NCBI GenBank assembly: GCA_001816645.1
Contig: MHCO01000038.1
Coordinates: 6,358 to 31,943, forward strand
Origin: Candidatus Woykebacteria bacterium GWB1_45_5
Lineage (GTDB): Bacteria > Patescibacteriota > Microgenomatia > Woykebacterales > RBG-16-39-9b
Reading direction: 5' to 3'
DNA: 25,586 nt
The notes under the pieces were generated by a model, which worked only from the letters and a program-made list of their open reading frames with translations, did no database searches and was not told the origin of the DNA. Positions 1 through 8,900 of the stretch are shown piece after piece. A program made the translations under genes and the position numbers. How positions within the stretch are numbered: the first letter of the stretch is position 1; the number at the start of each line of letters is the position of its first letter.

Positions 1-1
1 G

Positions 2-307
2 CTTGCCACGGTTTGTTATACTAATGATTCGTGGATTAAAGAATACACAGGCTATTTCAATGGGGGTCAAATTCAAAATGATAAAATCATTAAACTTTGG
101 AGCCGTACCTACAATTCAGTATCTAAAGATTTTAATGATTTCAAAAATCGGGTTGGTACAACAGAAAATAACAAGGAAATCAGTTCTAAAATTGCTGCGC
201 TGGTGTCTGGAATAATGTTATCTGAGTACTTCATCGGGTATAAATTACACCAAGGTGTATCTGAAGAGATAAATAAATTTAAAACTTTATTAGAAACGGG
301 TGTTTGA
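2..307 (+). CDS. C-terminal fragment of an unidentified protein
   Basis: An open frame enters from the left edge and stops at TGA 305-307, giving 101 residues with no start inside the window. The stop overlaps the next ATG (TGATG), as expected for coupled genes. The fragment is mostly helical-looking and charged, with a hydrophobic stretch (SKIAALVSGIMLSEYFIG) near the end. That stretch faintly resembles the helix closing ThiF/MoeB-type E1 adenylation domains, but no cysteine or nucleotide-binding motif is visible, so I do not assign a function. Its position just upstream of sugar genes suggests it belongs to the same operon. The competing open frame starting at base 3 is a shadow. Confidence 0.7.
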   Translation, partial: LATVCYTNDSWIKEYTGYFNGGQIQNDKIIKLWSRTYNSVSKDFNDFKNRVGTTENNKEISSKIAALVSGIMLSEYFIGYKLHQGVSEEINKFKTLLETGV

Positions 308-1227
308 TGAAAAAATTCGTGGTTTTTGGAGCGAACGGTTTTATAGGTTCTAATTTGGTCGAGAGATTGACTGAGAATGCTAAAGTTTTTGCAGTCGACC
401 TTTATTCTAGGCCAGCCTGCTTCAAAGCCAGTAATAATATTGAAATAATCAAGGCTGATATAGCCAAAGAATCGAAAATCATCAGTGATCTTGGAACGAA
501 GGAGCTAAACGGCGTTGTTTGGGCTGTTGGCGGCATGATTCCCGCCGACAAGTTAGACCACAAAGTAACTATTTTCGAGATGCTTGAACCTACTGTAAGG
601 TTATTAAAGAGGTTTATGGAGCGGGGTATACCGATAGTACTAACTTCGAGCGCCGGGATGCTGTATCGTCCAAAAGCAACTAGGCTAAATGAAAACGACG
701 AAGTTGATCCATGGACTTGGTATGGACTGCAAAAGTTAATAATTGAAAAATCTTTGAGGATGCTTTCTAAGAGTGTCAATAACAGTCTTGTGAAAATACT
801 GAGAATAACAAGTGTATATGGCGAAAGGCAACCAACCGATAGGGATCAGGGTGTCATCGCGAAATTATTTAGAAGCGCTCTCAAGAAGGAGCCCTTTGTA
901 CTTTATGGTTCTGAAAGCGCCAGAAGGGAGTATGTTTATGTAGGCGACCTAGCCAAAATAATTGAAATCCTTTTAACCAAGGATATGAAGTATCCAATTT
1001 ACAACGTATCAACTGGGACAGGCAAGACATTAAGAGAAGTCAGAAAAATTATAGAGAGGGTGACCGGAAATAAAATTGAGATTATTCGAAAAGAAAAACG
1101 AGATATTGATCCCAATCATATTGACGTTTCAAACGCAAGACTACTAAAAGAACTAAAAGGATTTCAGTTCACTAGCCTAGAAGAAGGCCTCCAAAAAACC
1201 TACGACTGGTATAAGAAGTCACTATGA
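307..1227 (+). CDS. NAD(P)-dependent sugar epimerase/dehydratase (extended SDR)
   Basis: This 306-residue protein is an extended short-chain dehydrogenase/reductase that would oxidise, epimerise or dehydrate a nucleotide sugar in the cytoplasm. It has the Rossmann NAD-binding motif GANGFIG at residues 8-14, an SSAG strand end at 114-117 that carries the catalytic Ser, and the Y139-x3-K143 pair (YGLQK). A later REYVYVGDL segment matches the substrate-side loop of this family. Length is normal for GalE/RmlB-type enzymes. The ATG at 307 overlaps the previous stop; a TTG at 304 would add one residue and is less likely. The gene overlaps the next glycosyltransferase by 4 bases (ATGA), so the two are probably coupled. 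The exact sugar substrate cannot be read from the sequence. Confidence 0.88.
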   Translation: MKKFVVFGANGFIGSNLVERLTENAKVFAVDLYSRPACFKASNNIEIIKADIAKESKIISDLGTKELNGVVWAVGGMIPADKLDHKVTIFEMLEPTVRLLKRFMERGIPIVLTSSAGMLYRPKATRLNENDEVDPWTWYGLQKLIIEKSLRMLSKSVNNSLVKILRITSVYGERQPTDRDQGVIAKLFRSALKKEPFVLYGSESARREYVYVGDLAKIIEILLTKDMKYPIYNVSTGTGKTLREVRKIIERVTGNKIEIIRKEKRDIDPNHIDVSNARLLKELKGFQFTSLEEGLQKTYDWYKKSL

Positions 1228-2420
1228 AAGTATTATATCTGACCCATCAGTATTTTCCATATTTTTATACCGGAACAGAGCTCTTGACCGACAATTTGAG
1301 TCGTTACATGCGATTATTGGGGGTTTCTACAGAGGTTTGGGCTTATAATTTGGATGAACCAAGGGAAGATGAAATTGACCGAACTAATTATAGAGGAATA
1401 CCTGTTACTTTTTTCTCGCACCATAATAGCGACCCGTTTCGTGACTGGAAGATGTATAGGGACAACAAAGCTAGGAAAAATTTAATCGAAAGGTTATTAA
1501 AAGAAACTAAACCAGATATTTTGCATGTCACCCACGCTTCCCGAATGGGGGATATAATCGGAATGGCTTACGGCATCGGGATTCCCTACATCTCTACTTT
1601 AACAGATTTTTGGTTACTGTGCCCCAGAGCGTCTTTGATCAGGGCGAACGGTGATTTATGCCTGGGACCGGAAGGGGGAGAGGCTTGCGGTAAGTATTGT
1701 TATGAAAACTTAGGAGATCAGATGATTAAGCGGTGCAGAGATGTGAGGGACTATTTTGATAAGGCTTCGAAGGTAACCTTCGCGTCAAATTTTCTTAGAA
1801 GTATGTTCGAGCGAAGCGACATCGACACAGCCAACTGGATTAATATTAGACATGGGTACAACCCGTCGGCAAAAAGGAAGCGAACGAAGGATAACTTTTA
1901 CAGATTTGCTTTTACAGGAACCCTGCAACCGAATAAAGGGGCCCACTTGGTTATAGAGGCATTTAAAAAATTGGTGGACCAAAAGGCTAGATTGGCGGTG
2001 TACGGTGAGTTTAAACATAGCGAAAAATATAGCAATTATTGCTCTGAACTAGCAAAAGGCGACAAACGGATAGAATTCAGAGGAAAATATAATCACACAA
2101 AGTTGGCTGGGGAGTTCGCTGATATTGACTGTGTTGTAGTACCTTCAAATTGGTTTGAACCTTTTCCGTTTACTTTAACTAGTGCTATTTCTTATGGGTT
2201 TGAAGTTATAGGATCCAGAATTGGTGGGATACCGGAAATAATTGGGGAGGAGAATGCTGAAAATCTCTTTAACCCAGGAGATATCGATGACTTGTCAGAA
2301 AAAATGGGCTTAAAACTAAAAAAGGGAAAAAATGGCCAATCTGGGCTGTTTTATGACCAAACAGTTGAAACCGAAGGGTTTAAATATTTTCAACTATACA
2401 AATATCTCGTGGGAAAATGA
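1224..2420 (+). CDS. GT4-family glycosyltransferase
   Basis: This 398-residue retaining glycosyltransferase with a GT-B fold would transfer a sugar from a nucleotide donor to a growing glycan at the inner face of the membrane. The N-terminal domain opens with a strand followed by a glycine/threonine loop (THQYFPYFYTGTE). A cysteine-rich CPRASL...C...C..YC segment near residues 135-165 is common in GT4 enzymes of O-antigen clusters. The C-terminal donor domain has FTGTLQPNKGAHLVIEAF and then EPFPFTLTSAISYG. In that motif the first Glu (E312) of the usual EX7E pair is present but the second is Ser (S320). The gene overlaps the upstream epimerase by ATGA and lies 3 bases before the next gene. 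Acceptor and donor are unknown. Confidence 0.88.
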   Translation: MKVLYLTHQYFPYFYTGTELLTDNLSRYMRLLGVSTEVWAYNLDEPREDEIDRTNYRGIPVTFFSHHNSDPFRDWKMYRDNKARKNLIERLLKETKPDILHVTHASRMGDIIGMAYGIGIPYISTLTDFWLLCPRASLIRANGDLCLGPEGGEACGKYCYENLGDQMIKRCRDVRDYFDKASKVTFASNFLRSMFERSDIDTANWINIRHGYNPSAKRKRTKDNFYRFAFTGTLQPNKGAHLVIEAFKKLVDQKARLAVYGEFKHSEKYSNYCSELAKGDKRIEFRGKYNHTKLAGEFADIDCVVVPSNWFEPFPFTLTSAISYGFEVIGSRIGGIPEIIGEENAENLFNPGDIDDLSEKMGLKLKKGKNGQSGLFYDQTVETEGFKYFQLYKYLVGK

Positions 2421-2423
2421 AAT

Positions 2424-5234
2424 ATGATAAGAAAACTCTTTAGTTTAATTGGAAAAAACAAAATCCCAATTCTGACTGCGCTTGTCATAATTTTAGTTTT
2501 TGGTTTTCTCTTCAGAGACGTGCTTTTCTTTGGAAAAACTCTAAGAGGGGAGCCCTTTGCGGGCGGAGTAGTTCCAAGCGGGCCAGCTTCTTATACCGGT
2601 GATACAAATATCTACCGGTTTTTAGCGGATCCTGGTGCTTCATCTTGGAATGACAATCCTCCATTTGTCATTGCCGCGAACCAGATAAAGGAGGGTTACT
2701 TCCCTTGGTGGAACCCATTCAGTGCTACTGGAACTCCCATATTTGCCGATCTTCTATCTGGGGTAACATTCCCTCTGAAATGGCCTTTGATTTTTGATCC
2801 TAGCCCATTCATGTTCGATATGTTCTCATTGGTAAGGCTTTTTCTTGGCATCGCATTCACGTATTTATTTTTGAGACTGCTCAAGATCAACCGTTGGGTA
2901 GCTGCCACGGGAGCTTTCACTTTTGGACTCTCCGGAGCATTGATACGTTATGCTAACATGGAGCATCTCAGCATTGATGCTTTAATACCCTTCTCTTTAT
3001 TCTGCATAGAATATTTTATTCAAAAAAGAACTAGATGGTCTTGGTTTTTACTTTTTTTATCGTTACTATTACCAGTTTTAGCAGCTTTTCCAGAGGCAAA
3101 TGTCTTTGCCGCGACGCTTACCTATCTTTATTTCTTGTTTAGAGCTTGGCAAGAGGATAAAAAGTTCGATCTTATCAAGAAATTTATTGCTGCTAATGTT
3201 TTAGCATTTCTTATAGCCGCACCACTTTTGCTTTCCCTCTTTCAATTTATTTCTCAAGCTTGGACTGCTCACAGCTTGGACAGGCAGCTTGGTTTACATT
3301 CAGTCCCACTTTCTTTGTTATTTTCAGTGGTTACACCTTGGGTATTTAATACAAGTTTTTCTACGGTGTTGAAAATTATTCAATTTGGCCAGTTAGGCTG
3401 GTTTGGTGGGTCCATCCTGATTTTAGGTATTTTAGGTATATTCACACGAGGTTACAAAAAACATATTGGTGTATTTTTTGCTGCTTACGGGATTATTTCT
3501 CTATTAAAAACTTTTGGTGTTTGGCCGGTTTCCTTGATAGGACATTTGCCGATCTACAATCAATTGATTTTCCCAAAATACAATCAACCGGCTATAACGA
3601 TCTCCTTTGTTTTATCAGCAGCGATATTTATAAATTATTTGTATGAGAAAGGTTCTAAGTTTAAATATTTGCTAGGCGGGGTTTCGATTTACTTATTCAC
3701 ATTTGGATTGTTCTTCCTAATGAGTTATAAACTTTGGTTTGATTTGGTCATTGATAGACTCCACTTATCTTTGACAATAAACTATCTGCTGACGTTTGCC
3801 GTTTTTGGTTTATTTACCGTATTAGCTTTCGCTATTTTAATTGCTATCGCCGCCTTGATTAAATTCAAAAACAGTCGACTTATAATCGCTTTTGTTCTCC
3901 TTATTATTTCAGTTGAGGCTTTGTTGAACTTTCCTAAGGTGTTTCCAGAAAGAGACGCTGGTTATGTTCCGGTCAAATATGTTTCTGCAGTTCAGAAAAA
4001 TGTTGGTAACAATTATAGAATAGCAGGGAAAGATTACGTTCTTTATACACAAATCGCAGGAGTATACGGGATAAGAGATATCAGACATTTAGACGCTATC
4101 TATTTTAATGACTACATGGAGTTTTTAAGGATTATCGATCCTGAAGTTTTTGACCGTTTCGTAACTCTAAATGAGAACTGGTTGACGAAGCCACAGGTGC
4201 TAAGAATGTTGGGTGTGAAAAATATTCTTTCGATCTCACCTATCGAGGAAAATGGATTGAGCAACCTTCCTACTTTGGGAATACCAAAGGAAGCTTACAC
4301 GATTTCTGGCTCTGGCCGTGAGATCTTCTTTTTACACCCGCCTGTGTCAAAAGATATCTCCTTAACGATCCCAAGTGGGACTGCCGCCGTTTATTTCTTT
4401 TTAGCAATGAATCCTGCAGTGTGGGATGTGAGCAACGGAGATGGGGTAAAGTTGAGTCTGATTACCTCGCAAGGCGTGTCAAAAGAAATTACGATCGATC
4501 CTAAAAATAATCCTAATGACAGAATTTGGCATAAGGTGGAATTTCCAGTTTCTAGTGGGCAAGTGAATTTGCATCTTACTGTTGATGGATTAGATTCTAT
4601 AACGTTTGATTGGACTGGGATGAGTGACTTCTATTCAAAAGACTTCGCCGAAAACTATAGTAAATTTTACGTTCCCACTAAAGGGTTTCCAATAATCCAA
4701 GATAGTTATTCAATCCGTTCTTATGATGTTATTGGTGCTAACCAAATCGCCTATTTCCCTAAGCAGGTTGATTTTGTGAATGCTAAGGATTTTGAAAGCG
4801 AATTTAAAAAACAGCTGGATAGTATTGATCAGATTTCTGTGGCTTTATCTGACAGCGGAAAGAAAGAAGTGGTGACCCAAGATTTTGAATTGCAACCGAA
4901 AGTAGATCAAAAAATAAATGGGGATACGGAAGTTTCGTTACCTAAAGACCACCCGCCGTACTTGTTTATTTCCGTACCACACACCAAAGATACACGAGTA
5001 ACAAACCAAGAAAGGGAGAATTTGGCTTTTTACAAATCTAATCTTGCCTTTTTATTAGTTAAGCTGAACCCAGACGATGAAAAAATTTTTCTTTCCAATT
5101 CACCTTCTAACAACACAAAAATGATTTTCCTAGGATTAACTTCTACTGGGGTTTTTCTTGTAGCCATCTACCTAGTAGTCTTTAATAAGTTCAAATTTTG
5201 GTTGCCTTGGCGTAAAGTGAAAAATAGAATTTGA
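2424..5234 (+). CDS. YfhO-like multi-pass membrane protein (putative GT-C glycosyltransferase)
   Basis: This 936-residue protein has about a dozen predicted membrane segments. The first is near residues 14-30, and most of the rest fall between about 125 and 500. A large outside-facing soluble region follows (about 520-890), then a last membrane helix at about 899-920 and a basic tail. The first loop holds GDTN (D60) and PWWNPF (94-99) followed by G-T-P, the pattern seen in YfhO-type proteins. Some members of that family glycosylate cell-wall polymers using lipid-linked sugars, which fits the neighbouring GT and GtrA genes. The function here is inferred from family and context, and the donor lipid is unknown. 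Its 3' end overlaps the convergent methyltransferase by 44 bases. Confidence 0.8.
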   Translation: MIRKLFSLIGKNKIPILTALVIILVFGFLFRDVLFFGKTLRGEPFAGGVVPSGPASYTGDTNIYRFLADPGASSWNDNPPFVIAANQIKEGYFPWWNPFSATGTPIFADLLSGVTFPLKWPLIFDPSPFMFDMFSLVRLFLGIAFTYLFLRLLKINRWVAATGAFTFGLSGALIRYANMEHLSIDALIPFSLFCIEYFIQKRTRWSWFLLFLSLLLPVLAAFPEANVFAATLTYLYFLFRAWQEDKKFDLIKKFIAANVLAFLIAAPLLLSLFQFISQAWTAHSLDRQLGLHSVPLSLLFSVVTPWVFNTSFSTVLKIIQFGQLGWFGGSILILGILGIFTRGYKKHIGVFFAAYGIISLLKTFGVWPVSLIGHLPIYNQLIFPKYNQPAITISFVLSAAIFINYLYEKGSKFKYLLGGVSIYLFTFGLFFLMSYKLWFDLVIDRLHLSLTINYLLTFAVFGLFTVLAFAILIAIAALIKFKNSRLIIAFVLLIISVEALLNFPKVFPERDAGYVPVKYVSAVQKNVGNNYRIAGKDYVLYTQIAGVYGIRDIRHLDAIYFNDYMEFLRIIDPEVFDRFVTLNENWLTKPQVLRMLGVKNILSISPIEENGLSNLPTLGIPKEAYTISGSGREIFFLHPPVSKDISLTIPSGTAAVYFFLAMNPAVWDVSNGDGVKLSLITSQGVSKEITIDPKNNPNDRIWHKVEFPVSSGQVNLHLTVDGLDSITFDWTGMSDFYSKDFAENYSKFYVPTKGFPIIQDSYSIRSYDVIGANQIAYFPKQVDFVNAKDFESEFKKQLDSIDQISVALSDSGKKEVVTQDFELQPKVDQKINGDTEVSLPKDHPPYLFISVPHTKDTRVTNQERENLAFYKSNLAFLLVKLNPDDEKIFLSNSPSNNTKMIFLGLTSTGVFLVAIYLVVFNKFKFWLPWRKVKNRI

Positions 5235-5790
5235 TTCTTTTCAACATAATATTTCGTGGCCGAAACCCAGCTTTCACCAACATCGGCCACAAGGTTTTTT
5301 CATCGTAGTACATCTTATGGTCGTCCATTTCCTGATGAGCCAGAGGATCCTTTCTTTTGAAGGCGAGCCACTCAAGAATAGGTTTGCCCAGCCACGTAGG
5401 AACGATTACTTGAAGAGTCCCGTTTTTCCTCAAAACTCTAAAACACTCATCAAGGATTTCTTGAGGACTCCATAGATGTTCCAAGCCGTTAATTATTGTA
5501 ATATTATCAAAGCTTTCGGGAGCAAAATCTAATTTTTTTTCGATCACTGATTCAAGTAATTCAATCCTCGTCTCCTTCAAATAAGGATTTAGTTTTAAAT
5601 CTAACGAGACAAACCTACTAATTTTTGGGTTACTTATCTCTCTTGCCTGCAACGGAGAATTGTAGCCGCAAAGTAAATCTAGCCAGGAACCCTGAACCAA
5701 ATTCTTCGAGACAAGTCGGTTGGACATCTTAAGAGAGAGTCTACCCAACAAAGATAGCGTCCTATCATCACATGATTCTTTTCTACTCAT
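5191..5790 (-). CDS. Class I SAM-dependent methyltransferase
   Basis: This 199-residue protein is a Rossmann-like methyltransferase. Motif I is LDLLCGYNSPL (37-47), followed by an acidic strand end (SLDLKLNP), a FDNITIINGLEHL motif IV region and FRVLRKNGTLQVIVP, typical of the Methyltransf_11 group. It probably methylates a sugar or lipid-linked glycan intermediate. I chose the ATG at 5790, which overlaps the upstream GtrA stop (TAATG) and is preceded by the purine-rich AAGGGGGTGG. A GTG at 5799 would add three residues. It is the last gene of the minus-strand unit, and its 3' 44 bases lie inside the convergent YfhO-like gene. The substrate is not known. Confidence 0.85.
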   Translation of the reverse strand: MSRKESCDDRTLSLLGRLSLKMSNRLVSKNLVQGSWLDLLCGYNSPLQAREISNPKISRFVSLDLKLNPYLKETRIELLESVIEKKLDFAPESFDNITIINGLEHLWSPQEILDECFRVLRKNGTLQVIVPTWLGKPILEWLAFKRKDPLAHQEMDDHKMYYDEKTLWPMLVKAGFRPRNIMLKRIKFYFSLYAKATKI

Positions 5791-6224
5791 TAAACCCACC
5801 CCCTTCGAAAAGTTATATATTTGTTCATCAAAAAATTCCAGGAAAAAACTATGAATTTAGTGATAACTGCTGCTTCTAAATACCATAAGTTCAGAAACTC
5901 AACGAATATGTAGAGAAAAGATATTTCCCAGACTACCCCGGAACCCGTTATAAAAAGAAAAACCAAATAACGTAATTCGTTCTTTCCCCCTTTATGCCTA
6001 AAAGTAAACCTTTTTTGGAGAAAAAATCCTAAGGTAACGATCAAAATAAATGCTATTGCGGCGGCCAATAAATACCAGATTTTTAAAAACTCAACTAAAA
6101 TGTACAGGATAATAATGTCTAGAACCGCGCAGGTGCCTCCAATAATTAAATAGGTGAGAGGTTGCCTTAACTGTTCATTGCGATTAATAAAATAATAAGT
6201 TTTTAAGCCTAAAGTTTTGATCAT
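5790..6224 (-). CDS. GtrA-family membrane protein
   Basis: This 144-residue protein has four predicted membrane helices (about 22-45, 50-69, 85-110 and 115-133). The GtrA family signature appears twice: FLQKRFTFR at 68-76 after helix 2 and FLMNKYITFR at 131-140 after helix 4. GtrA-type proteins are thought to help flip or stabilise polyprenyl-phosphate-linked sugars for transfer outside the cell. The nearby DPM1-like GT2, which would make such a lipid-linked sugar, fits that role. The start codon directly abuts the stop of the upstream epimerase, and the stop overlaps the next methyltransferase start, so the unit is tightly coupled. Family assignment is firm; the transported sugar is unknown. 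Confidence 0.92.
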   Translation of the reverse strand: MIKTLGLKTYYFINRNEQLRQPLTYLIIGGTCAVLDIIILYILVEFLKIWYLLAAAIAFILIVTLGFFLQKRFTFRHKGGKNELRYLVFLFITGSGVVWEISFLYIFVEFLNLWYLEAAVITKFIVFSWNFLMNKYITFRRGWV

Positions 6225-7169
6225 TTATTTTAGTAATTGCGGATTTTCTTTAAGATACCTTATTGTTTTTCTTATTCCTTCTTCGATTGAAGTTTTTGGT
6301 TGCCAGCCAAACTTATCTAATTTTCCCGTTGATAAATGAACGAAATAATTATCACCCTTCCAGCCTATTTTTCCTCCGAGATACTTCTTTTCTAACTTAA
6401 CTTCCAATTCGTCTAAAATAATATTAACCGTCTGGTCTACAGTCAAAATCTCGGTGTGGCCCAAATTATAGATGTTTATCTGTTCTTTGGCCTTTTCAAT
6501 AATAGTAAAAATTGCATCTATGCCGTCTTTCACATAAAGAGAGGATTTTTTGGGCGTGCCGTCAGAAAGAAGTTCCAGTTGTTTGGGATTTTCTTTAAGT
6601 TTTTTCATTAAGTCGTAAATAATCCCGTGGGTGTATCTTTCTCCTATCCAAGAGACAAAGCGAAAAATGTAAGCTTTCCAATCGTAGTAACCAGCGTAGG
6701 TGTGGATATAACTTTCCGCAGCAGCTTTGGTTGCTCCGTAAAGCGAGGTTGGTTGAAAAGGGGAATCTTCCGGTGTTGGATGCACCGTCGCATCTCCATA
6801 AACAGAAGAGGTGGAAGGAAAAGCTATGTTTTTTATACCGTTTTTTAACATTGTTTCTAAAACATTTTGAGTGGCTTCTAGGTTTTGGACATGATCGATC
6901 TCGTGATTTTCAAAACCACTTCTTACATCAGCATGAGCTGCAAAATGAAAAACAAAGTCAACTTCTCGCAAGGATTTATTTAATAAATCTTTATCTAACA
7001 CGTCGCCCTGAACGAGTTTGAAATTTGGATTTTCTTGGTGGTGTTGGACGAACAATTCTTTTCCAGTGGAAAAGTTGTCATAGACGACAACTTGACCACC
7101 GCGCTTTATTAATTCATCTGCGACGTGGCTGCCGATGAATCCTGCTCCACCAGTGACTAAATACTTCAT
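6225..7169 (-). CDS. NAD-dependent epimerase, GalE-like (extended SDR)
   Basis: This 314-residue protein matches the UDP-hexose 4-epimerase group. It has GGAGFIG (7-13) for NAD, an acidic residue ending strand 2 (VVYDNFSTG), HFAAHADV (75-82), the STSSVYG catalytic segment (119-125) and Y144-x3-K148. A C-terminal GWQPKTSIEEGI is characteristic of the family. It would interconvert UDP- or other NDP-sugars at C4 for the neighbouring transferases. The substrate could be glucose/galactose, their N-acetyl forms or the uronic acids, and I cannot choose among them. It overlaps the upstream GT2 by 4 bases (ATGA) and abuts the GtrA gene. Confidence 0.9.
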   Translation of the reverse strand: MKYLVTGGAGFIGSHVADELIKRGGQVVVYDNFSTGKELFVQHHQENPNFKLVQGDVLDKDLLNKSLREVDFVFHFAAHADVRSGFENHEIDHVQNLEATQNVLETMLKNGIKNIAFPSTSSVYGDATVHPTPEDSPFQPTSLYGATKAAAESYIHTYAGYYDWKAYIFRFVSWIGERYTHGIIYDLMKKLKENPKQLELLSDGTPKKSSLYVKDGIDAIFTIIEKAKEQINIYNLGHTEILTVDQTVNIILDELEVKLEKKYLGGKIGWKGDNYFVHLSTGKLDKFGWQPKTSIEEGIRKTIRYLKENPQLLK

Positions 7170-7936
7170 TTTTTTACAAAACTTTCTAATGGTGTAAATC
7201 TATACTTAATAATAATACGTAGAGCGTTCATCCCGTCTCTAAAAATTTTTATTTTCTTACCATGCTTATTTCCTCTTGCTTTGAATTTTACCGGGACCTC
7301 ATAAGGTTTGTAACCTAATCTAATCAGTTTACATACTAATTCCCAATCCAGCCCAAAGTATTCTTCCGTAAGTTTTAATCTGCCGATTAACGATTTCCTG
7401 ACCACTTTAAACATTGTAGTCGCGTCAGTTATTTTAATCCAGTATAAGAGATTGAAAAAATTGTGTATTACAACACCTCCAATATTTAATATCTCCGCAT
7501 ATAACTTTTCTCCCTCACCAAAATCTCTTACTCTCCATTTTTGTCTGCCATATATTCCTAAGTTTCTGGAACCAAGAACGAAGTCTGACTTACCATCAAT
7601 AAGAGGTTTTACTAAAGATTCATAATCGGATACGTCATATTCTAAATCTGCATCTTGTATAAGAATAAAATCGCCGGTCGCGTGTTCAAGGCCAAGTCTT
7701 ACAGCTGAACTTTTTCCAGAAGGTTTATCTTGATAATAGACTTTTTCTATTTTATTCTTCTTGCAGAAGTCTCGAACTATTTCTTTTGTCCCATCTGTGC
7801 TATTACTTTCTACAATAATTATTTCCTTGCCAAATTTATCATTTTTATATCTATGGACTCTTTCAAGAGCTTGAAAGGCAGTGGCTGATTCGTTGAAGAT
7901 AGGAATAATAATTGATAAAACAGGCTTACTTTTCAT
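7166..7936 (-). CDS. GT2-family glycosyltransferase, DPM1/GtrB-like
   Basis: This 256-residue GT-A-fold enzyme has the N-terminal SIIIPIFNES motif (8-17), EIIIVESNSTDGT (38-50) and the metal/nucleotide-binding DAD at 95-97 (QDADLEYD), followed by GSRN. This order is typical of dolichol/polyprenyl-phosphate mannosyl- or glucosyltransferases (DPM1, GtrB). There is no C-terminal membrane pair, so the protein is probably peripheral. With GtrA two genes downstream, the likely role is making a polyprenyl-phosphate-linked sugar at the inner membrane face. It overlaps the upstream methyltransferase by 11 bases and the downstream epimerase by 4. The sugar is not determined. Confidence 0.88.
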   Translation of the reverse strand: MKSKPVLSIIIPIFNESATAFQALERVHRYKNDKFGKEIIIVESNSTDGTKEIVRDFCKKNKIEKVYYQDKPSGKSSAVRLGLEHATGDFILIQDADLEYDVSDYESLVKPLIDGKSDFVLGSRNLGIYGRQKWRVRDFGEGEKLYAEILNIGGVVIHNFFNLLYWIKITDATTMFKVVRKSLIGRLKLTEEYFGLDWELVCKLIRLGYKPYEVPVKFKARGNKHGKKIKIFRDGMNALRIIIKYRFTPLESFVKK

Positions 7937-8822
7937 TTTTCAATACAACTAGCATGGAATCATCACTGATTTTAAAGTTGAAGTTAATATATTTAATTTT
8001 TGTTAGTATTCTTGAAAAAGCTAAAAAAGCAAACTTGTGACCCAATTGTCTAACAAAATAATGTAGGTTTACGGTTTTTTGAAACGGTATAAATTTTAAA
8101 TACTGTAGCCCAGCTTTTTTAGCTAAGAGTTCCATTGATTTGCCAGAGAAACAGTGAATGTGTTCAATATGGTAAGCGGTCCAATACTGCTTAAATACCC
8201 TTCTTTTCCATGAATCAATATTGGGCGTGATAATTAAGATAGTTCCAGACGGAGTTAAGATACTTTTTGCCTTCTTTAAGGTCTGTGAAGGATCTTTTAC
8301 GTGTTCGATAAAATCGAACATAGTAATCAAATCAAACTTTTTATTGAAACTATACGTTTCAAATCCGTCGTTAATTATTCTATTTCTGCCAACCATGTCT
8401 TGTGCTTGCTTTGCTATATCGCTAAACAATTCTATTCCGTAGGCGTCTATTTTTTGCTTTAATAGATGGCCCACCAGAAATCCTTTAGCGCAACCGACAT
8501 CCAAATAAGAGCGAACATCTGCTGGTTGTATGTAGCTTAGTGCCCTCTCCAAGTCAAGAACTTTAAAATTTCGTACGGAGGGATCATTAAAAGCCTCGAA
8601 GTAGGCTGAATCAGTTGAACTTTCTATATCTTTAAAAGTTGGAATTGGGTACATTAGATCAGTGTTGCATTTTTGGCAATGGTAAATCGAAAACCCCTTT
8701 TTAAAAGGGTGTAATACTTTTACTGGGCTTCTACAAATTCTGCAATTTTTGATGGCGTTTGGATGAGTGTTTTCCAATGAAATAGTATCCAATCCAAAAT
8801 ATGCCCCGCTGGAAAAGGGCAC
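7926..8822 (-). CDS. SAM-dependent methyltransferase with N-terminal zinc-ribbon
   Basis: This 298-residue protein begins with a CX2C...CX2C zinc-ribbon (C27, C30, C49, C52), followed by a class I methyltransferase domain. Motif I is YLDVGCAKGFL (106-116) and the acidic ribose-binding residue is near E131. FDLITMFDFIEHV, and then a GTILIITPN strand, match Methyltransf_23 enzymes common in O-antigen and capsule loci. The probable target is a sugar or glycan end. I keep the GTG at 8822 because a TATAAT box lies 6 bases upstream of it, the same arrangement as at other unit starts in the window. In-frame TTG codons at 8792 and 8777 are alternatives. It is the first gene of the five-gene minus-strand unit. 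Confidence 0.82.
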   Translation of the reverse strand: MPFSSGAYFGLDTISLENTHPNAIKNCRICRSPVKVLHPFKKGFSIYHCQKCNTDLMYPIPTFKDIESSTDSAYFEAFNDPSVRNFKVLDLERALSYIQPADVRSYLDVGCAKGFLVGHLLKQKIDAYGIELFSDIAKQAQDMVGRNRIINDGFETYSFNKKFDLITMFDFIEHVKDPSQTLKKAKSILTPSGTILIITPNIDSWKRRVFKQYWTAYHIEHIHCFSGKSMELLAKKAGLQYLKFIPFQKTVNLHYFVRQLGHKFAFLAFSRILTKIKYINFNFKISDDSMLVVLKNEK

Positions 8823-8828
8823 GGTTTT

Positions 8829-8862
8829 ATTATAGAATAGGTGAAATTTTGGAGCAAGTCAA
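8829..8862 (-). promoter_or_regulatory. Promoter for the minus-strand methyltransferase/GT2/epimerase/GtrA unit
   Basis: On the minus strand there is TTGACT (8862-8857), then a 17-base gap to TATTCT (8839-8834). A perfect TATAAT overlaps that box at 8834-8829. Either -10 box would place the transcript start at or just before the GTG at 8822, with no Shine-Dalgarno sequence between. No equally good plus-strand promoter for the gene at 8901 is visible in this spacer. Confidence 0.55.
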
Positions 8863-8900
8863 TTTTAGTCTCCACGAGTTTTATTTGTAAAAGCGGTGTT

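Noticed and set aside
3..215. 70-residue open frame with a start codon at the left edge
   Set aside because: The frame starting at base 2 is open from the edge to the TGA at 305-307, is coupled to the next gene and has more natural composition. The other frame is a shadow.
304..5234. Possible TGA recoding (glycine code of some CPR lineages)
   Set aside because: TGA ends several genes exactly at the expected family length and in ATGA overlaps, so it acts as a stop here.
8841..8900. GTG at 8841 as the start of the GmhB-like gene
   Set aside because: It adds 20 residues with no family counterpart before the HAD motif, and the ATG at 8901 gives the normal N-terminus.
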